A DNA stretch of 12,015 nucleotides from UBA4615 sp044371545. GTDB taxonomy: Bacteria; Pseudomonadota; Gammaproteobacteria; Burkholderiales; Burkholderiaceae_E. The notes under the pieces are model-generated. The model made no database searches. It worked only from the letters and a program-made list of their open reading frames with translations, and was not told the origin of the DNA. This document shows positions 1 to 6,404 of this stretch, piece by piece. The position numbers and the translations under genes were made by a program. The stretch covers positions 1-12,015 of the forward strand of contig JBILTM010000164.1 in NCBI GenBank assembly GCA_044371545.1, given 5' to 3'. Position 1 is the stretch's first letter. Each line of letters opens with the position of its first letter.

Positions 1-375
1 CGGCTTCGAGAAATCGCGCGAAGACAGTGATCCGCTGCCCATCTGGCCGGAATCCGCCCGGCCCCAGGCCACCACGGTGCCGTCCGCGAGCAGCGCGTAC
101 GAGGTGCCGTCGCCTGCCGCCACGTCGGTGGCCCGGCCGGGCAGCGGGATGGGCACCGGCAGGCTGAAGCCAGCGTCGAGGCGGCTGCTCCCGCCCGCAG
201 CGCCGAGCTGCCCGTCGTCGAAGGCGCCCCAGCCGGCGACCTGGCCGTCGGCACCGAGCAGCAGCTTGTGGCGTTCACCCACGATCTTGGCGACCGAGGT
301 GGCGGCAGGCTGGGCACCGAGCGGTGAGATCACCGCCCAGGCGAGCATCGCGAACGCGAGGTTGATGAAGCGCAT
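1..375 (-). CDS. RCC1-repeat protein, secreted, N-terminal part (runs off window)
   Basis: This partial gene gives 125 residues from its ATG to the window edge and its 3' end is missing. Residues 1-21 look like a signal peptide: MRFIN, a hydrophobic stretch, then a possible cleavage site after Leu-Gly-Ala. Two copies of an RCC1-type beta-propeller blade follow. The first has GADGQVAGWG (41-50) and DDGQLG (53-58). The second has VAAGDGTSYALLADGTVVAWG (85-105 region) and DSGQMG (108-113). Bacterial RCC1-repeat proteins are usually exported, seven-bladed propeller-like proteins with binding or unknown roles; a eukaryotic-type GEF function should not be assumed. It lies 197 bases downstream of the SGNH hydrolase gene on the same strand and probably has its own transcription unit. 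No clear Shine-Dalgarno precedes the ATG. Family assignment is good; function is unknown. Confidence 0.8.
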   Translation of the reverse strand, partial: MRFINLAFAMLAWAVISPLGAQPAATSVAKIVGERHKLLLGADGQVAGWGAFDDGQLGAAGGSSRLDAGFSLPVPIPLPGRATDVAAGDGTSYALLADGTVVAWGRADSGQMGSGSLSSRDFSKP

Positions 376-572
376 GCAGTCGATGATACGCAGCACGCTC
401 GCGTGCCGGGTCGCTGCGGTGTGCGGCCGACCTTCGGTGCCTTGGACCAGGCGTGATCGACTCGACTTGGCCGGGCGGACGTTTCCGCGGAAACGTCCGG
501 CGGGGTCGACTTCGTCGCGCGACGGGGGGGGGCGGGTCACCGCGATCGACGAGTTCCTGTCGGTGCCTGCCG
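376..572. other. Intergenic region with palindrome and G9 tract
   Basis: This 197-base gap lies between the SGNH hydrolase stop and the RCC1-repeat gene start, both on the minus strand. It contains a perfect 24-bp palindrome (476-499) and a run of nine G (524-532) that would be prone to slippage and sequencing error. No convincing small ORF was recognised. It presumably holds the end of the upstream operon and the promoter of the RCC1-repeat gene, but no clear -35/-10 pair could be assigned. Confidence 0.5.
476..499. repeat. Perfect 24-bp palindrome, possible hairpin or operator
   Basis: The two 10-base arms CGGACGTTTC and GAAACGTCCG flank a central CGCG, so the whole 24 bases are self-complementary. 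In RNA this would form a 10-bp stem with a CGCG tetraloop in either orientation. There is no downstream T tract, so it is not a classical intrinsic terminator. It could end the SGNH operon transcript or act as an operator for the RCC1-repeat gene; the sequence alone does not decide. Confidence 0.55.
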
Positions 573-1817
573 TCAACTGGCTGGCCTGAGGATCGCCGCC
601 ACGCAGCGCGCGATCGCCGCATGGCCGGCGCGATCGGGGTGCACGCCGTCGCCCGGCTCGCCGAAGGTGCTGTCGCGGTCGAACGCGGCGTGCAGGCGGC
701 CGGTCGCGGCATCGGTCAGCGCGGCATCGAGATCGATCAGCGCGTCGAAGGGCGACGCGCGGCGCAGCATCTCGTTGAACGCGCGCCGACGCGCGTCCTG
801 GCGCGCACCGCCGTGGCCGACCCGGGCACTGCCCAGCGCCGAGGGCAGGGTCGCGCCGAGGACGCCCAGGCCGCGCGCGCGCAGCCGCGCGACGGCGCCG
901 GTCATCGCGTGAAGCACCGCATCGGCCTCGGCACCGCCGTGGTCGCCGAAGTCGTTGATCCCCTGCAGCCAGACCACGGTCCGCACGCCCGACAGCGACA
1001 GCACATCGTGCTCCAGCCGATCGACCGCCGCCGGGCCGCCGCGCCACGGACCGGCCCCGGGCGCCGGCCCGACGACCTGGTTGCCGCCGATCCCGGCGTT
1101 GACGACTGCGAGGTCGTGCCGCCCGGCAGCCCGCAGCTCGCGCTGCAGCACGTCGGTCCAGCGATCGACGCCGTTGAGCGTGGTGGCGGTGCCGTCGGTG
1201 AGCGAGTCGCCGAACGCGACCAGCGCACCCGTCCCGCGGGGCAGCCAGGCGTCCAGCGCGTCGACGAACAGCATCGACGTGGTGGTGTGGGGGAAGCCCA
1301 GCTCGCTGTCGGATCCGGCGGCACGATGGTCGCCCGGTGCGGACAGGTACGAGGTGGCCATCGCCTTCGCATGCCAGGTGATCGGACCGCTGGCACCCTC
1401 CACCCATGCACCGTAGGCGAGGGTGGGGATCGGCCACGTGGCCGGCGGACCTTCGGGCGACGGCAGCGAGACCGCAGGGGTCCATGCGACCTCGCCGGGG
1501 GCGAGCGTCGCGTCGGGCAGCGTGACGCGGGTCCCGGGCACCAGCGCGCCGCCGCCGAGGTGGATGCCGAGGCTCGCGCCCCGCAGCCGCAGCGTGCGGT
1601 CGCCGAACCGGTGGGAGAGGCGCAGCCTGAAGCGCGGCGACCACAGCGCCGGTCGCAGCAGCATCCGGATCGACTGGTCGACCAGCCCGCGGGCGGGATC
1701 GGGAAGCGCGCTGCGCAGGTCGGGCTGCGCGATCGCCGCGCCGATCGGATACCGGCCCTGCGCGGACGCGGCCCAGACGGTCACCCAGTGGCCGTCGGCC
1801 GCGCCCTGCGGGGTCAT
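573..1817 (-). CDS. SGNH/GDSL-family hydrolase (esterase/acylhydrolase)
   Basis: This 414-residue protein carries the SGNH hydrolase blocks in order: GDSLTDG (203-209, nucleophile Ser205), the block II glycine in NAGIGGNQ (240-247), GIND (286-289, Asn288) and DGVHP (390-394, Asp390 and His393). The N-terminal ~190 residues begin WVTVWAASAQ and look like the beta-rich extension of the XynE-like subgroup of extracellular GDSL esterases. These enzymes hydrolyse ester bonds in small or polymeric substrates. The expected signal peptide is not seen from this start. The ATG was chosen because it overlaps the stop of the lyase gene as ATGA (4 bases), indicating translational coupling as the last gene of the operon. 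A longer in-frame reading upstream exists but lies inside the lyase gene. Catalytic family is certain; substrate is unknown. Confidence 0.88.
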   Translation of the reverse strand: MTPQGAADGHWVTVWAASAQGRYPIGAAIAQPDLRSALPDPARGLVDQSIRMLLRPALWSPRFRLRLSHRFGDRTLRLRGASLGIHLGGGALVPGTRVTLPDATLAPGEVAWTPAVSLPSPEGPPATWPIPTLAYGAWVEGASGPITWHAKAMATSYLSAPGDHRAAGSDSELGFPHTTTSMLFVDALDAWLPRGTGALVAFGDSLTDGTATTLNGVDRWTDVLQRELRAAGRHDLAVVNAGIGGNQVVGPAPGAGPWRGGPAAVDRLEHDVLSLSGVRTVVWLQGINDFGDHGGAEADAVLHAMTGAVARLRARGLGVLGATLPSALGSARVGHGGARQDARRRAFNEMLRRASPFDALIDLDAALTDAATGRLHAAFDRDSTFGEPGDGVHPDRAGHAAIARCVAAILRPAS

Positions 1818-2677
1818 CCGGCGGTTCCGAGCCAGCGGCGCGCCCGCTCGACGATCGGTCGGTCGATCATCCGTCCGTCGAGCAGGACCGCCCCGAGCCC
1901 GCCCGCGCGCGCGGCCGCGTCGGCGGCCACCACACGGGCCGCCCACGCGCGCTCCTCGTCGCTGGGCGAGAAGCCGCGGTTGACGACCGGCACCTGGCGC
2001 GGATGGATGCACACCGAGCCGGTGAACCCGATCGCACGCCCGAGCCGCACGATGCGCTCGAGGCCCTCGAGGTCGTCCACCAGCGCGATGCTGCCGGGCA
2101 GGCCCCAGCAGGGCAGGCCGAACGCGTGGGCGCCGGTCAGCACCGTCTGCGCGGGCCCCGTCAACGCGGCCGGCTCGGGCGGCACGCCGAGCGCGCCGGC
2201 GTAGTCCTCGGACCCGAAGCCGAGCGCACCCAGCGCCGGGTGCGACGCGATCCGCTCGATCGCCAGCACGCCGCGCGGCGTCTCGACCAGCGCCGCGATC
2301 GGTGGTGGCGGATGACCGGCCGCGGACGCGAGGGCCGCGAGCGCCGCAGCGAGGGCGTCGATCTGCTCGGTACGCTCGACCTTCGGCAGCATCACCGTGC
2401 AGACGTGTTCCAGCGGCAGGCCCGCGAGGTCCTGTCGCCACAGCGCCGGGTCGCCATTCACGCGCAACACCACGGTGGCGCCTCGCGCGGCGAGCGCCTG
2501 CACCGCGGCGGCGGCCATCGGGCGGGCCTCGGCCTTGCGCTCCGGCGGGATCGAATCCTCGAGGTCGACCACCAGCGCGTCGGCGCCGCGCTCGGTGGCA
2601 CGGGCGAGCAGGTGCGCGGAGGTGGCCGGCAGGAACAGCAGCGAGCGCAGGCTCCGCAGGTCGGTGTTCACGGGCAT
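1814..2677 (-). CDS. HpcH/HpaI aldolase, citrate lyase beta-subunit-like (CitE-like) CoA lyase
   Basis: The 287-residue product has the CitE/CLYBL/malyl-CoA lyase TIM-barrel signature. It shows RSLLFLPA at the N-terminus (11-18), DLEDSIP (38-44), Arg72 in VVLRVN, MLPKVE (96-101), ALVETPRGV (129-137, Glu132) and GFGSEDYAGALG (153-164, Asp158). Glu132 and Asp158 are the expected Mg2+ ligands; IHPRQV (224-229) is also typical. Family members cleave or form 3-hydroxyacyl-CoA thioesters such as malyl-, citramalyl- or citryl-CoA, giving acetyl-CoA plus an oxoacid. Its position directly after a CoA-transferase suggests it cleaves the CoA thioester made by that enzyme. The ATG overlaps the CoA-transferase end by 10 bases, and its TGA overlaps the next ATG. 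No citrate lyase alpha or acyl-carrier subunit is nearby, so it is not classical citrate lyase. Exact substrate is unresolved. Confidence 0.9.
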   Translation of the reverse strand: MPVNTDLRSLRSLLFLPATSAHLLARATERGADALVVDLEDSIPPERKAEARPMAAAAVQALAARGATVVLRVNGDPALWRQDLAGLPLEHVCTVMLPKVERTEQIDALAAALAALASAAGHPPPPIAALVETPRGVLAIERIASHPALGALGFGSEDYAGALGVPPEPAALTGPAQTVLTGAHAFGLPCWGLPGSIALVDDLEGLERIVRLGRAIGFTGSVCIHPRQVPVVNRGFSPSDEERAWAARVVAADAAARAGGLGAVLLDGRMIDRPIVERARRWLGTAG

Positions 2678-3918
2678 TCGATGCCCCCCTGCTCCTGCAG
2701 CGCCGCGCACTGCGCCGGTGTCGCGCCCAGCTCGGCGAGCAGTTCGCGGGTGTGCTCGCCGCGACGGGGTGCGGCGCGACGGATGCTGCCCGGCGTCCGC
2801 CGAAGCCGCGGCGTGACCTCGTGCATCACGGTCGGCGCGCTGCCGTCGCCGCGATCGAGCCGCACGTAGACGCCGCGCGCGGCGACGTGCGGGTCGGCCA
2901 GCAGCTGCGGCGGCGCGTAGATCGGCCCGACTGTCACGCCGTGCCGCCGGAAGAGCGCGAGGCACTCGGCCTGCGAGAGGCCGGCGATGAAGTCGGCCAC
3001 CATCCGGTCGAGCTCGGCGTCGTGCTCGAGCCGCGCTGCATTGGTGGCGAAGCGCGGATCGTCGAACAGCGGGCCGCGGCCGATCGCCTCGAACACCCGC
3101 CGGGCCATGGTGTCGGTCGAGCCGCTCATCGACACCCAGAGCCCGTCGCGGCAGCGATAGCTGCCTCGTGGCGAAGCGATCTTGCGTCCCGGGTCGGCAT
3201 CGATGCCGGTGGCGTCGAAGGCGCTGACGTCGGGGCCCATCACCGCCAGCATCGGCTCGAGCAGCGACAGGTCCACCACCTGCCCGTGGCCGCCGCGCAC
3301 CTCGACCTCGCGCAGCGCGGCCATCGTCGCGAACGCGCCGGACAGGCCGGTGATCATGTCGGCCATCGCGAGGTTGGGCAGCCGCGGCGCGCCGTCCGCG
3401 TCGCGATGCTTGTGCGCGAAACCGCTGAAGCCTTCGATCAGGCTGCCGAAGCCCGGCAGCTCGCGGTACGGGCCGTCCTGGCCCCAGCCGGAGACGCGCA
3501 CGATCACCAGCCGCGGATGCGCGGCCAGCAGGACGTCCGGGCCCAGGCCCATCGCTTCGAGCGTGCCCGGCCGGAAGCTCTCGACCAGCACCTGCGCGGT
3601 GCCGATCAGCCGTCGCAGCCAGCCCATCGCCTCGGCGTTGCGCAGGTCCAGCGCGAGGCTGCGCTTGTTGCGCGCGTAGGTGCGCCACCAGCCGTCGAAG
3701 CCGTCCGGGAAGTCGGCGTGGGTCTCGCGCCATTCGCGAAGGGTGTCGCCCGAGCCCGCGGCCTCGACCTTGATCACGTCGGCGCCGAAGTCGCCGAGCT
3801 GCAGCGTCAGCATGTTGCCGGCGACCAGGCGCGAGAGGTCGACCACGCGCACCCCCTGCAGCGGACCGACGGCGGCGGGCTGCAGCGGCACCGTGGGCAG
3901 CGCGTGCGCGGCGCTCAT
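2668..3918 (-). CDS. Family III (CaiB/BaiF) CoA-transferase
   Basis: This 416-residue protein matches family III CoA-transferases, usually about 390-430 residues. Visible hallmarks are GVRVVDLSRLVAG near the N-terminus (22-34), GADVIKVE (45-52), NKRSLALDL (84-92), ESFRPGTLEAMGLG (113-126) and the conserved acidic position in MADMITG (185-191). There Asp187 is the probable catalytic carboxylate that forms the aspartyl-CoA intermediate. A C-terminal HTRELLAELG segment (279 onward from the family's usual layout, here near residue 390) is also typical. The enzyme moves CoA from a donor such as succinyl-CoA to a carboxylic acid in the cytoplasm. Its ATG overlaps the Bug receptor stop as ATGA, and the CitE-like lyase follows with a 10-base overlap. 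This pairing is known for CoA activation and cleavage of hydroxy-dicarboxylates. The real acceptor cannot be told from sequence. Confidence 0.92.
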   Translation of the reverse strand: MSAAHALPTVPLQPAAVGPLQGVRVVDLSRLVAGNMLTLQLGDFGADVIKVEAAGSGDTLREWRETHADFPDGFDGWWRTYARNKRSLALDLRNAEAMGWLRRLIGTAQVLVESFRPGTLEAMGLGPDVLLAAHPRLVIVRVSGWGQDGPYRELPGFGSLIEGFSGFAHKHRDADGAPRLPNLAMADMITGLSGAFATMAALREVEVRGGHGQVVDLSLLEPMLAVMGPDVSAFDATGIDADPGRKIASPRGSYRCRDGLWVSMSGSTDTMARRVFEAIGRGPLFDDPRFATNAARLEHDAELDRMVADFIAGLSQAECLALFRRHGVTVGPIYAPPQLLADPHVAARGVYVRLDRGDGSAPTVMHEVTPRLRRTPGSIRRAAPRRGEHTRELLAELGATPAQCAALQEQGGIECP

Positions 3919-4919
3919 TCCTGCTTGAGCCCGAGCTGGCGGACCAGCGGACTCCAGGTCTCGGCTTCCTTGCGGAGCAGCGCCTCGAACGCCGCGAGGT
4001 CGACCCGCAGCGGATCGGTCTCGACCGCGGCGAAGCGCTGCGCGACCTCCGGGTTGGCGAGGACCTTCGCGGTGGCGGCCGAGATCGCGTCGACCACGTT
4101 CTTCGGCGTGCCCCGGGGCGCGAACAGGCCGCCGATCGCCGCGACCTGCACCCCCGGGATCCCGGCCTCGGCGAGGGTCGGTACGTCGGGCAGCGAGCCT
4201 TCGCGCGCGAGGTCGGTGGTGGCCAGCGCACGCAGCTTGCCGCTGCGGATGTGCGCCATCGCGGCGGTGAGCGAATCGGTCGCGAACAGCACCTGCCCGC
4301 CCATCAGGTCGGTGAGCGCCGCGCCGCTGCCCTTGTACGGCACGTGCGTGGCCTCGAGGCCCGCCTTGCGCAGGACCAGCTCGGTGCCGAGATGGGTCAT
4401 CGTGCCGACGCCGGCCGACGCATAGGTCTGCGGCTTCGCGCGGACCAGCGCCAGCAGCTCGGCCATCGTCCTGGGCGCGGTCGGCGTGTTGGCCACCAGC
4501 ACCGCGAACGGCGCTCGCATCACCGGCGCGACCGGCACGAAGTCGGCCAGGGTGTAGCGGGCGTTCGGGTTCATCACCGGCACGACGAACAGGCCCGCGG
4601 TGGACGTGAACAGCAGCGTGTAGCCGTCGGGCGCCGCGCGGGCGACCGACTGGTGCCCGGTGATGCCCGAGGCGCCGGCGCGATTCTCCACGACCACCGT
4701 CTGCCCCAGCAGCGGCCCGAGGTAGCCGGCGAGCAGGCGCGCGGTGACGTCGCTGCCGGACCCGGTGCCCTGGGTGACCACCAGCGTGATCGGCCGGCTC
4801 GGGTAGGTATCGGCGCGGGCGACGAGTGCGGGGCCGGCGAGACCGGCGATGAGCGCTGCCGCGAGGCAGGCGCGGCGCGGCGCAGAATGCAAGGTGTCTC
4901 CGTGTCGTCGGGTTGGCAT
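3915..4919 (-). CDS. Bug-family (TctC-like) periplasmic solute receptor, first gene of the catabolic operon
   Basis: The product is 334 residues from the ATG. It has a basic start, a hydrophobic core (ACLAAALIAGLAGPALVA) and an ARA-DT cleavage site near residue 36, so it should be exported through Sec. The mature part carries Bug/TctC hallmarks: YPSRPITLVV, VVVENRAGASG (75-85), APDGYTLL (96-103), HVPYKGSGAALTDLMGGQV and LPDVPTLAEAG. These receptors bind carboxylates for tripartite tricarboxylate transporters; the TctAB membrane parts are absent from this window. An alternative start is a TTG at 4892, preceded by GGAGA at 4897-4901 with 4-nt spacing, giving 325 residues and a more usual signal peptide. 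No Shine-Dalgarno precedes the ATG at 4919. The gene is divergent from the MarR gene and heads the four-gene operon, which suggests the ligand is the pathway substrate. Confidence 0.92.
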   Translation of the reverse strand: MPTRRHGDTLHSAPRRACLAAALIAGLAGPALVARADTYPSRPITLVVTQGTGSGSDVTARLLAGYLGPLLGQTVVVENRAGASGITGHQSVARAAPDGYTLLFTSTAGLFVVPVMNPNARYTLADFVPVAPVMRAPFAVLVANTPTAPRTMAELLALVRAKPQTYASAGVGTMTHLGTELVLRKAGLEATHVPYKGSGAALTDLMGGQVLFATDSLTAAMAHIRSGKLRALATTDLAREGSLPDVPTLAEAGIPGVQVAAIGGLFAPRGTPKNVVDAISAATAKVLANPEVAQRFAAVETDPLRVDLAAFEALLRKEAETWSPLVRQLGLKQE

Positions 4920-4927
4920 GGGGCGAG

Positions 4928-4956
4928 AGCTTACGACCGATCCTGTGCTACAGCAA
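4928..4956 (-). promoter_or_regulatory. Candidate sigma70-like promoter for the Bug/CoA-transferase operon
   Basis: On the minus strand a TTGCTG (-35, plus 4951-4956) and a TAAGCT (-10, plus 4928-4933) are separated by exactly 17 bases. Each matches the consensus only moderately (3 of 6). The predicted transcription start would be near 4921, which leaves almost no leader before the ATG at 4919 but a normal leader before the TTG at 4892. The site lies in the 45-base gap shared with the divergent MarR gene, so MarR binding here could block both directions. Confidence 0.35.
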
Positions 4957-4964
4957 GTATTGCC

Positions 4965-5471
4965 ATGACACATAAAAAGCCCGAAACCGAGAGTCTTGCG
5001 GCCCTGCGCCGCCACGAACCCGAGGAACTGATCACCTTCCGCGTCTCGGTGCTCTCGCAGTTGCTGTCGCGGGTGGTGGAGGGTTCGGTGGGCCGCGAGC
5101 TCGGACTGTCCAGCCGCCAGTGGCGGGTGCTGGTGATGCTGAACCGCCTGGGGCCGACCACCTCCGGCCAGGTGGCCGCGGCCACCCGCTTCGACCACAG
5201 CCAGGTCAGCCGCGCGAGCTACGAGCTTCTCGACAAGGGCCTGATCGCGATGGACGGCGATCCCGACGACCGGCGCCGGCAGCGGCTGTCGGTCACGCCC
5301 GCGGGCGTGGCGGTGCTGCGCCGGGGGATCGTGGGCTCGGCCGAGCGCCAGGCGCGGCTTCGAGGATGCCTCGGCGAGGCCGACTACGAGGCGTTCGGGC
5401 GCATCGTCGGGGCGCTGTCCGCGCAGGCGCAGGCGATGGTCGATGAGGCGAGGGAGGCGCGCGAGGGCTAG
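4965..5471 (+). CDS. MarR-family transcriptional regulator
   Basis: This 168-residue protein has the MarR winged-helix layout: an N-terminal dimerisation helix (about 20-45), RQWRVLVMLNRLGPTTSGQVA (51-71), the recognition helix in HSQVSRASYELLDKGLI (78-94), the DPDDRRRQRLSVTPAG wing (99-114) and a C-terminal helix pair. MarR proteins are dimeric, usually ligand-relieved repressors, often of divergent catabolic or efflux genes, with small aromatic or CoA-linked effectors. It is divergent from the Bug/CoA-transferase/lyase/esterase operon, with 45 bases between the two ATGs, so control of that operon and itself is the simplest reading. No Shine-Dalgarno precedes the ATG, and no strong MarR-type palindrome stands out in the gap. 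The regulatory target is inferred from position. Confidence 0.9.
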   Translation: MTHKKPETESLAALRRHEPEELITFRVSVLSQLLSRVVEGSVGRELGLSSRQWRVLVMLNRLGPTTSGQVAAATRFDHSQVSRASYELLDKGLIAMDGDPDDRRRQRLSVTPAGVAVLRRGIVGSAERQARLRGCLGEADYEAFGRIVGALSAQAQAMVDEAREAREG

Positions 5472-5474
5472 GCG

Positions 5475-5489
5475 GGCCGGCCTCCGGCC
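5475..5489. terminator. GC hairpin between convergent marR and arsC remnant
   Basis: The arms GGCCGG (5475-5480) and CCGGCC (5484-5489) form a perfect 6-bp stem with a CCT loop, starting four bases after the MarR stop. There is no T tract on either side. It lies in the 51-base gap between the convergent marR and ars genes and may reduce read-through in both directions, but it is not a canonical intrinsic terminator. Confidence 0.4.
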
Positions 5490-5522
5490 GGATCGCCCCG
5501 CGACACCGGCGCTCCCGCCGCC

Positions 5523-5902
5523 TCAGCTGCGGCCGATCTCCGCGAGCGCGGCCCGCAGCGCGTCGCGCTCCATCGTCGCGATCGGCAGCGACAGCAGCTG
5601 CAGCATCCGGTAGCCGAGCGCCTGGCGGGTGAGCTCGAACGCGCGGCGCTTGCCGTCGTCGCCGCCCTCGGCGTTCGAGGGATCGGGGTAGCCCCAGTGG
5701 ACCTTCACCGGGCCGCCGGCGCCGCCCGGGAACACCGGGCAGGCCTCGGCGGCGGCGGCGTCGCAGACGGTGATGACGACCGACAGGCGCGGTGCGCGCG
5801 CACGTCGCGCCCGAGCCGGCGCGCCCAGTGCGCGAGCATCCGCTCGGCCAGCACGCTGCGGGCCGAATTGTGCGTGCAGAGGACGAGGACGTGGGCCGTC
5901 AT
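5523..5902 (-). pseudogene. arsC: arsC, thioredoxin/LMW-phosphatase-type arsenate reductase, disrupted by internal deletion and frameshift
   Basis: The reading frame opens at an ATG (5902) with MTAHVLVLCTHNSARS, the CX5R phosphate/arsenate loop (nucleophile Cys9), and stays recognisable to about GRDVRAH. It then runs out of frame to a TGA at 5705. A different frame on the same strand resumes the family with SVVITVCDAAAAEACPVFPG, HWGYPDP and KRRAF, and ends LRAALAEIGRS at 5523. The span of 380 bases is not a multiple of three. Compared with intact members of about 160 residues, roughly 40 residues are missing, including the SAGS and SKSWDEF segments. The break lies near 5790-5805 in a GCGC-rich run, so microhomology deletion is possible, as is an assembly error. 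Intact ArsC would reduce As(V) to As(III). It is the last gene of the ars cluster, 14 bases after the ArsI-like gene. Activity is very unlikely. Confidence 0.85.
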
Positions 5903-5916
5903 CGGTCGATCCGCGC

Positions 5917-6390
5917 TCAGCAGCAGCCGGACTTCGCGACCACCGGGATCGCGACGGGCGTGCCGCGCGGTGCCGGCGCGCAGCAGGCCGCGGCGGTCGA
6001 CTCGGCGGGCGCCGGCTCGCGGAACACCGGGATGCCCTCCAGCGTGTGGAAGTGCTCCCAGGCGACGCCGGTCGGGTCCTGCACCCAGTGCTTCTCGCTG
6101 CGCGCGTAGCAGCAGGTGGTGGCGCCCTCGTCGAGCAGCGCCATGTCGGCGGCGACGGCGTTCGCCTTCATCGCGGCGAGCTCGGCCGGGTCGTCGGTCT
6201 GGAAGCCGAGGTGGTCGATTCCGGGCGCGCCGCCGCGGGCGGACACCGCGAAGTTGAGCGGCGGATCGTCGAGCATCCACTTCGCGTAGTCGGCCTCGAC
6301 GCGCGCGGGCTGGGCCGCGAACAGCTTCGAGTAGAACGCGACGCTGCGGGCGAGGTCGTCGACGTGGACGTGCACGTGGAAGCGCTTCAT
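5917..6390 (-). CDS. arsI: ArsI-like C-As lyase / CadI-family VOC dioxygenase
   Basis: The 157-residue protein has the vicinal-oxygen-chelate fold of the ArsI/CadI group. It opens MKRFHVHVHVDDLARSVAFYSKLF, and DYAKWMLDDPPLNFAVS (34-50), GIDHLGFQ (57-64) and WVQDPTGVAWEHFHT (102-116) follow. His5, His60 and Glu112 are the likely Fe(II) ligands. The vicinal Cys93-Cys94 in TTCCYARSEK is the organoarsenical-binding pair that sets ArsI apart from glyoxalase I. ArsI enzymes use O2 to cleave the C-As bond of trivalent methyl- or aromatic arsenicals, releasing As(III). The tail after residue 125 adds two more cysteine pairs (136-137 and 156-157). GGAGAG lies just upstream of the ATG. It sits between arsR and the broken arsC, 14 bases from each. 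An annotation as cadmium-induced CadI is the main alternative. Substrate is inferred from motif and context. Confidence 0.87.
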   Translation of the reverse strand: MKRFHVHVHVDDLARSVAFYSKLFAAQPARVEADYAKWMLDDPPLNFAVSARGGAPGIDHLGFQTDDPAELAAMKANAVAADMALLDEGATTCCYARSEKHWVQDPTGVAWEHFHTLEGIPVFREPAPAESTAAACCAPAPRGTPVAIPVVAKSGCC

Positions 6391-6404
6391 GGGTCTCTCC
6401 GGGG

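Noticed and set aside
453..2204. Long plus-strand open frame (583 codons) across the SGNH hydrolase
   Set aside because: It is the antisense shadow of a gene with a full set of catalytic motifs. Its translation is Arg/Pro/Gly-rich with no recognisable domain.
2302..4425. Long plus-strand open frame (707 codons) across the lyase, CoA-transferase and Bug genes
   Set aside because: It spans three well-supported minus-strand genes, and its composition is that expected from GC-rich antisense reading.
4946..4955. TGCTACAGCA as a MarR operator
   Set aside because: Only four bases pair on each side and the two central bases do not, which is too weak against typical MarR palindromes.
5917..6390. Glyoxalase I (lactoylglutathione lyase)
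   Set aside because: The vicinal CC pair, the CadI/ArsI-type motifs and the arsR/arsC neighbours fit ArsI better than glyoxalase I.
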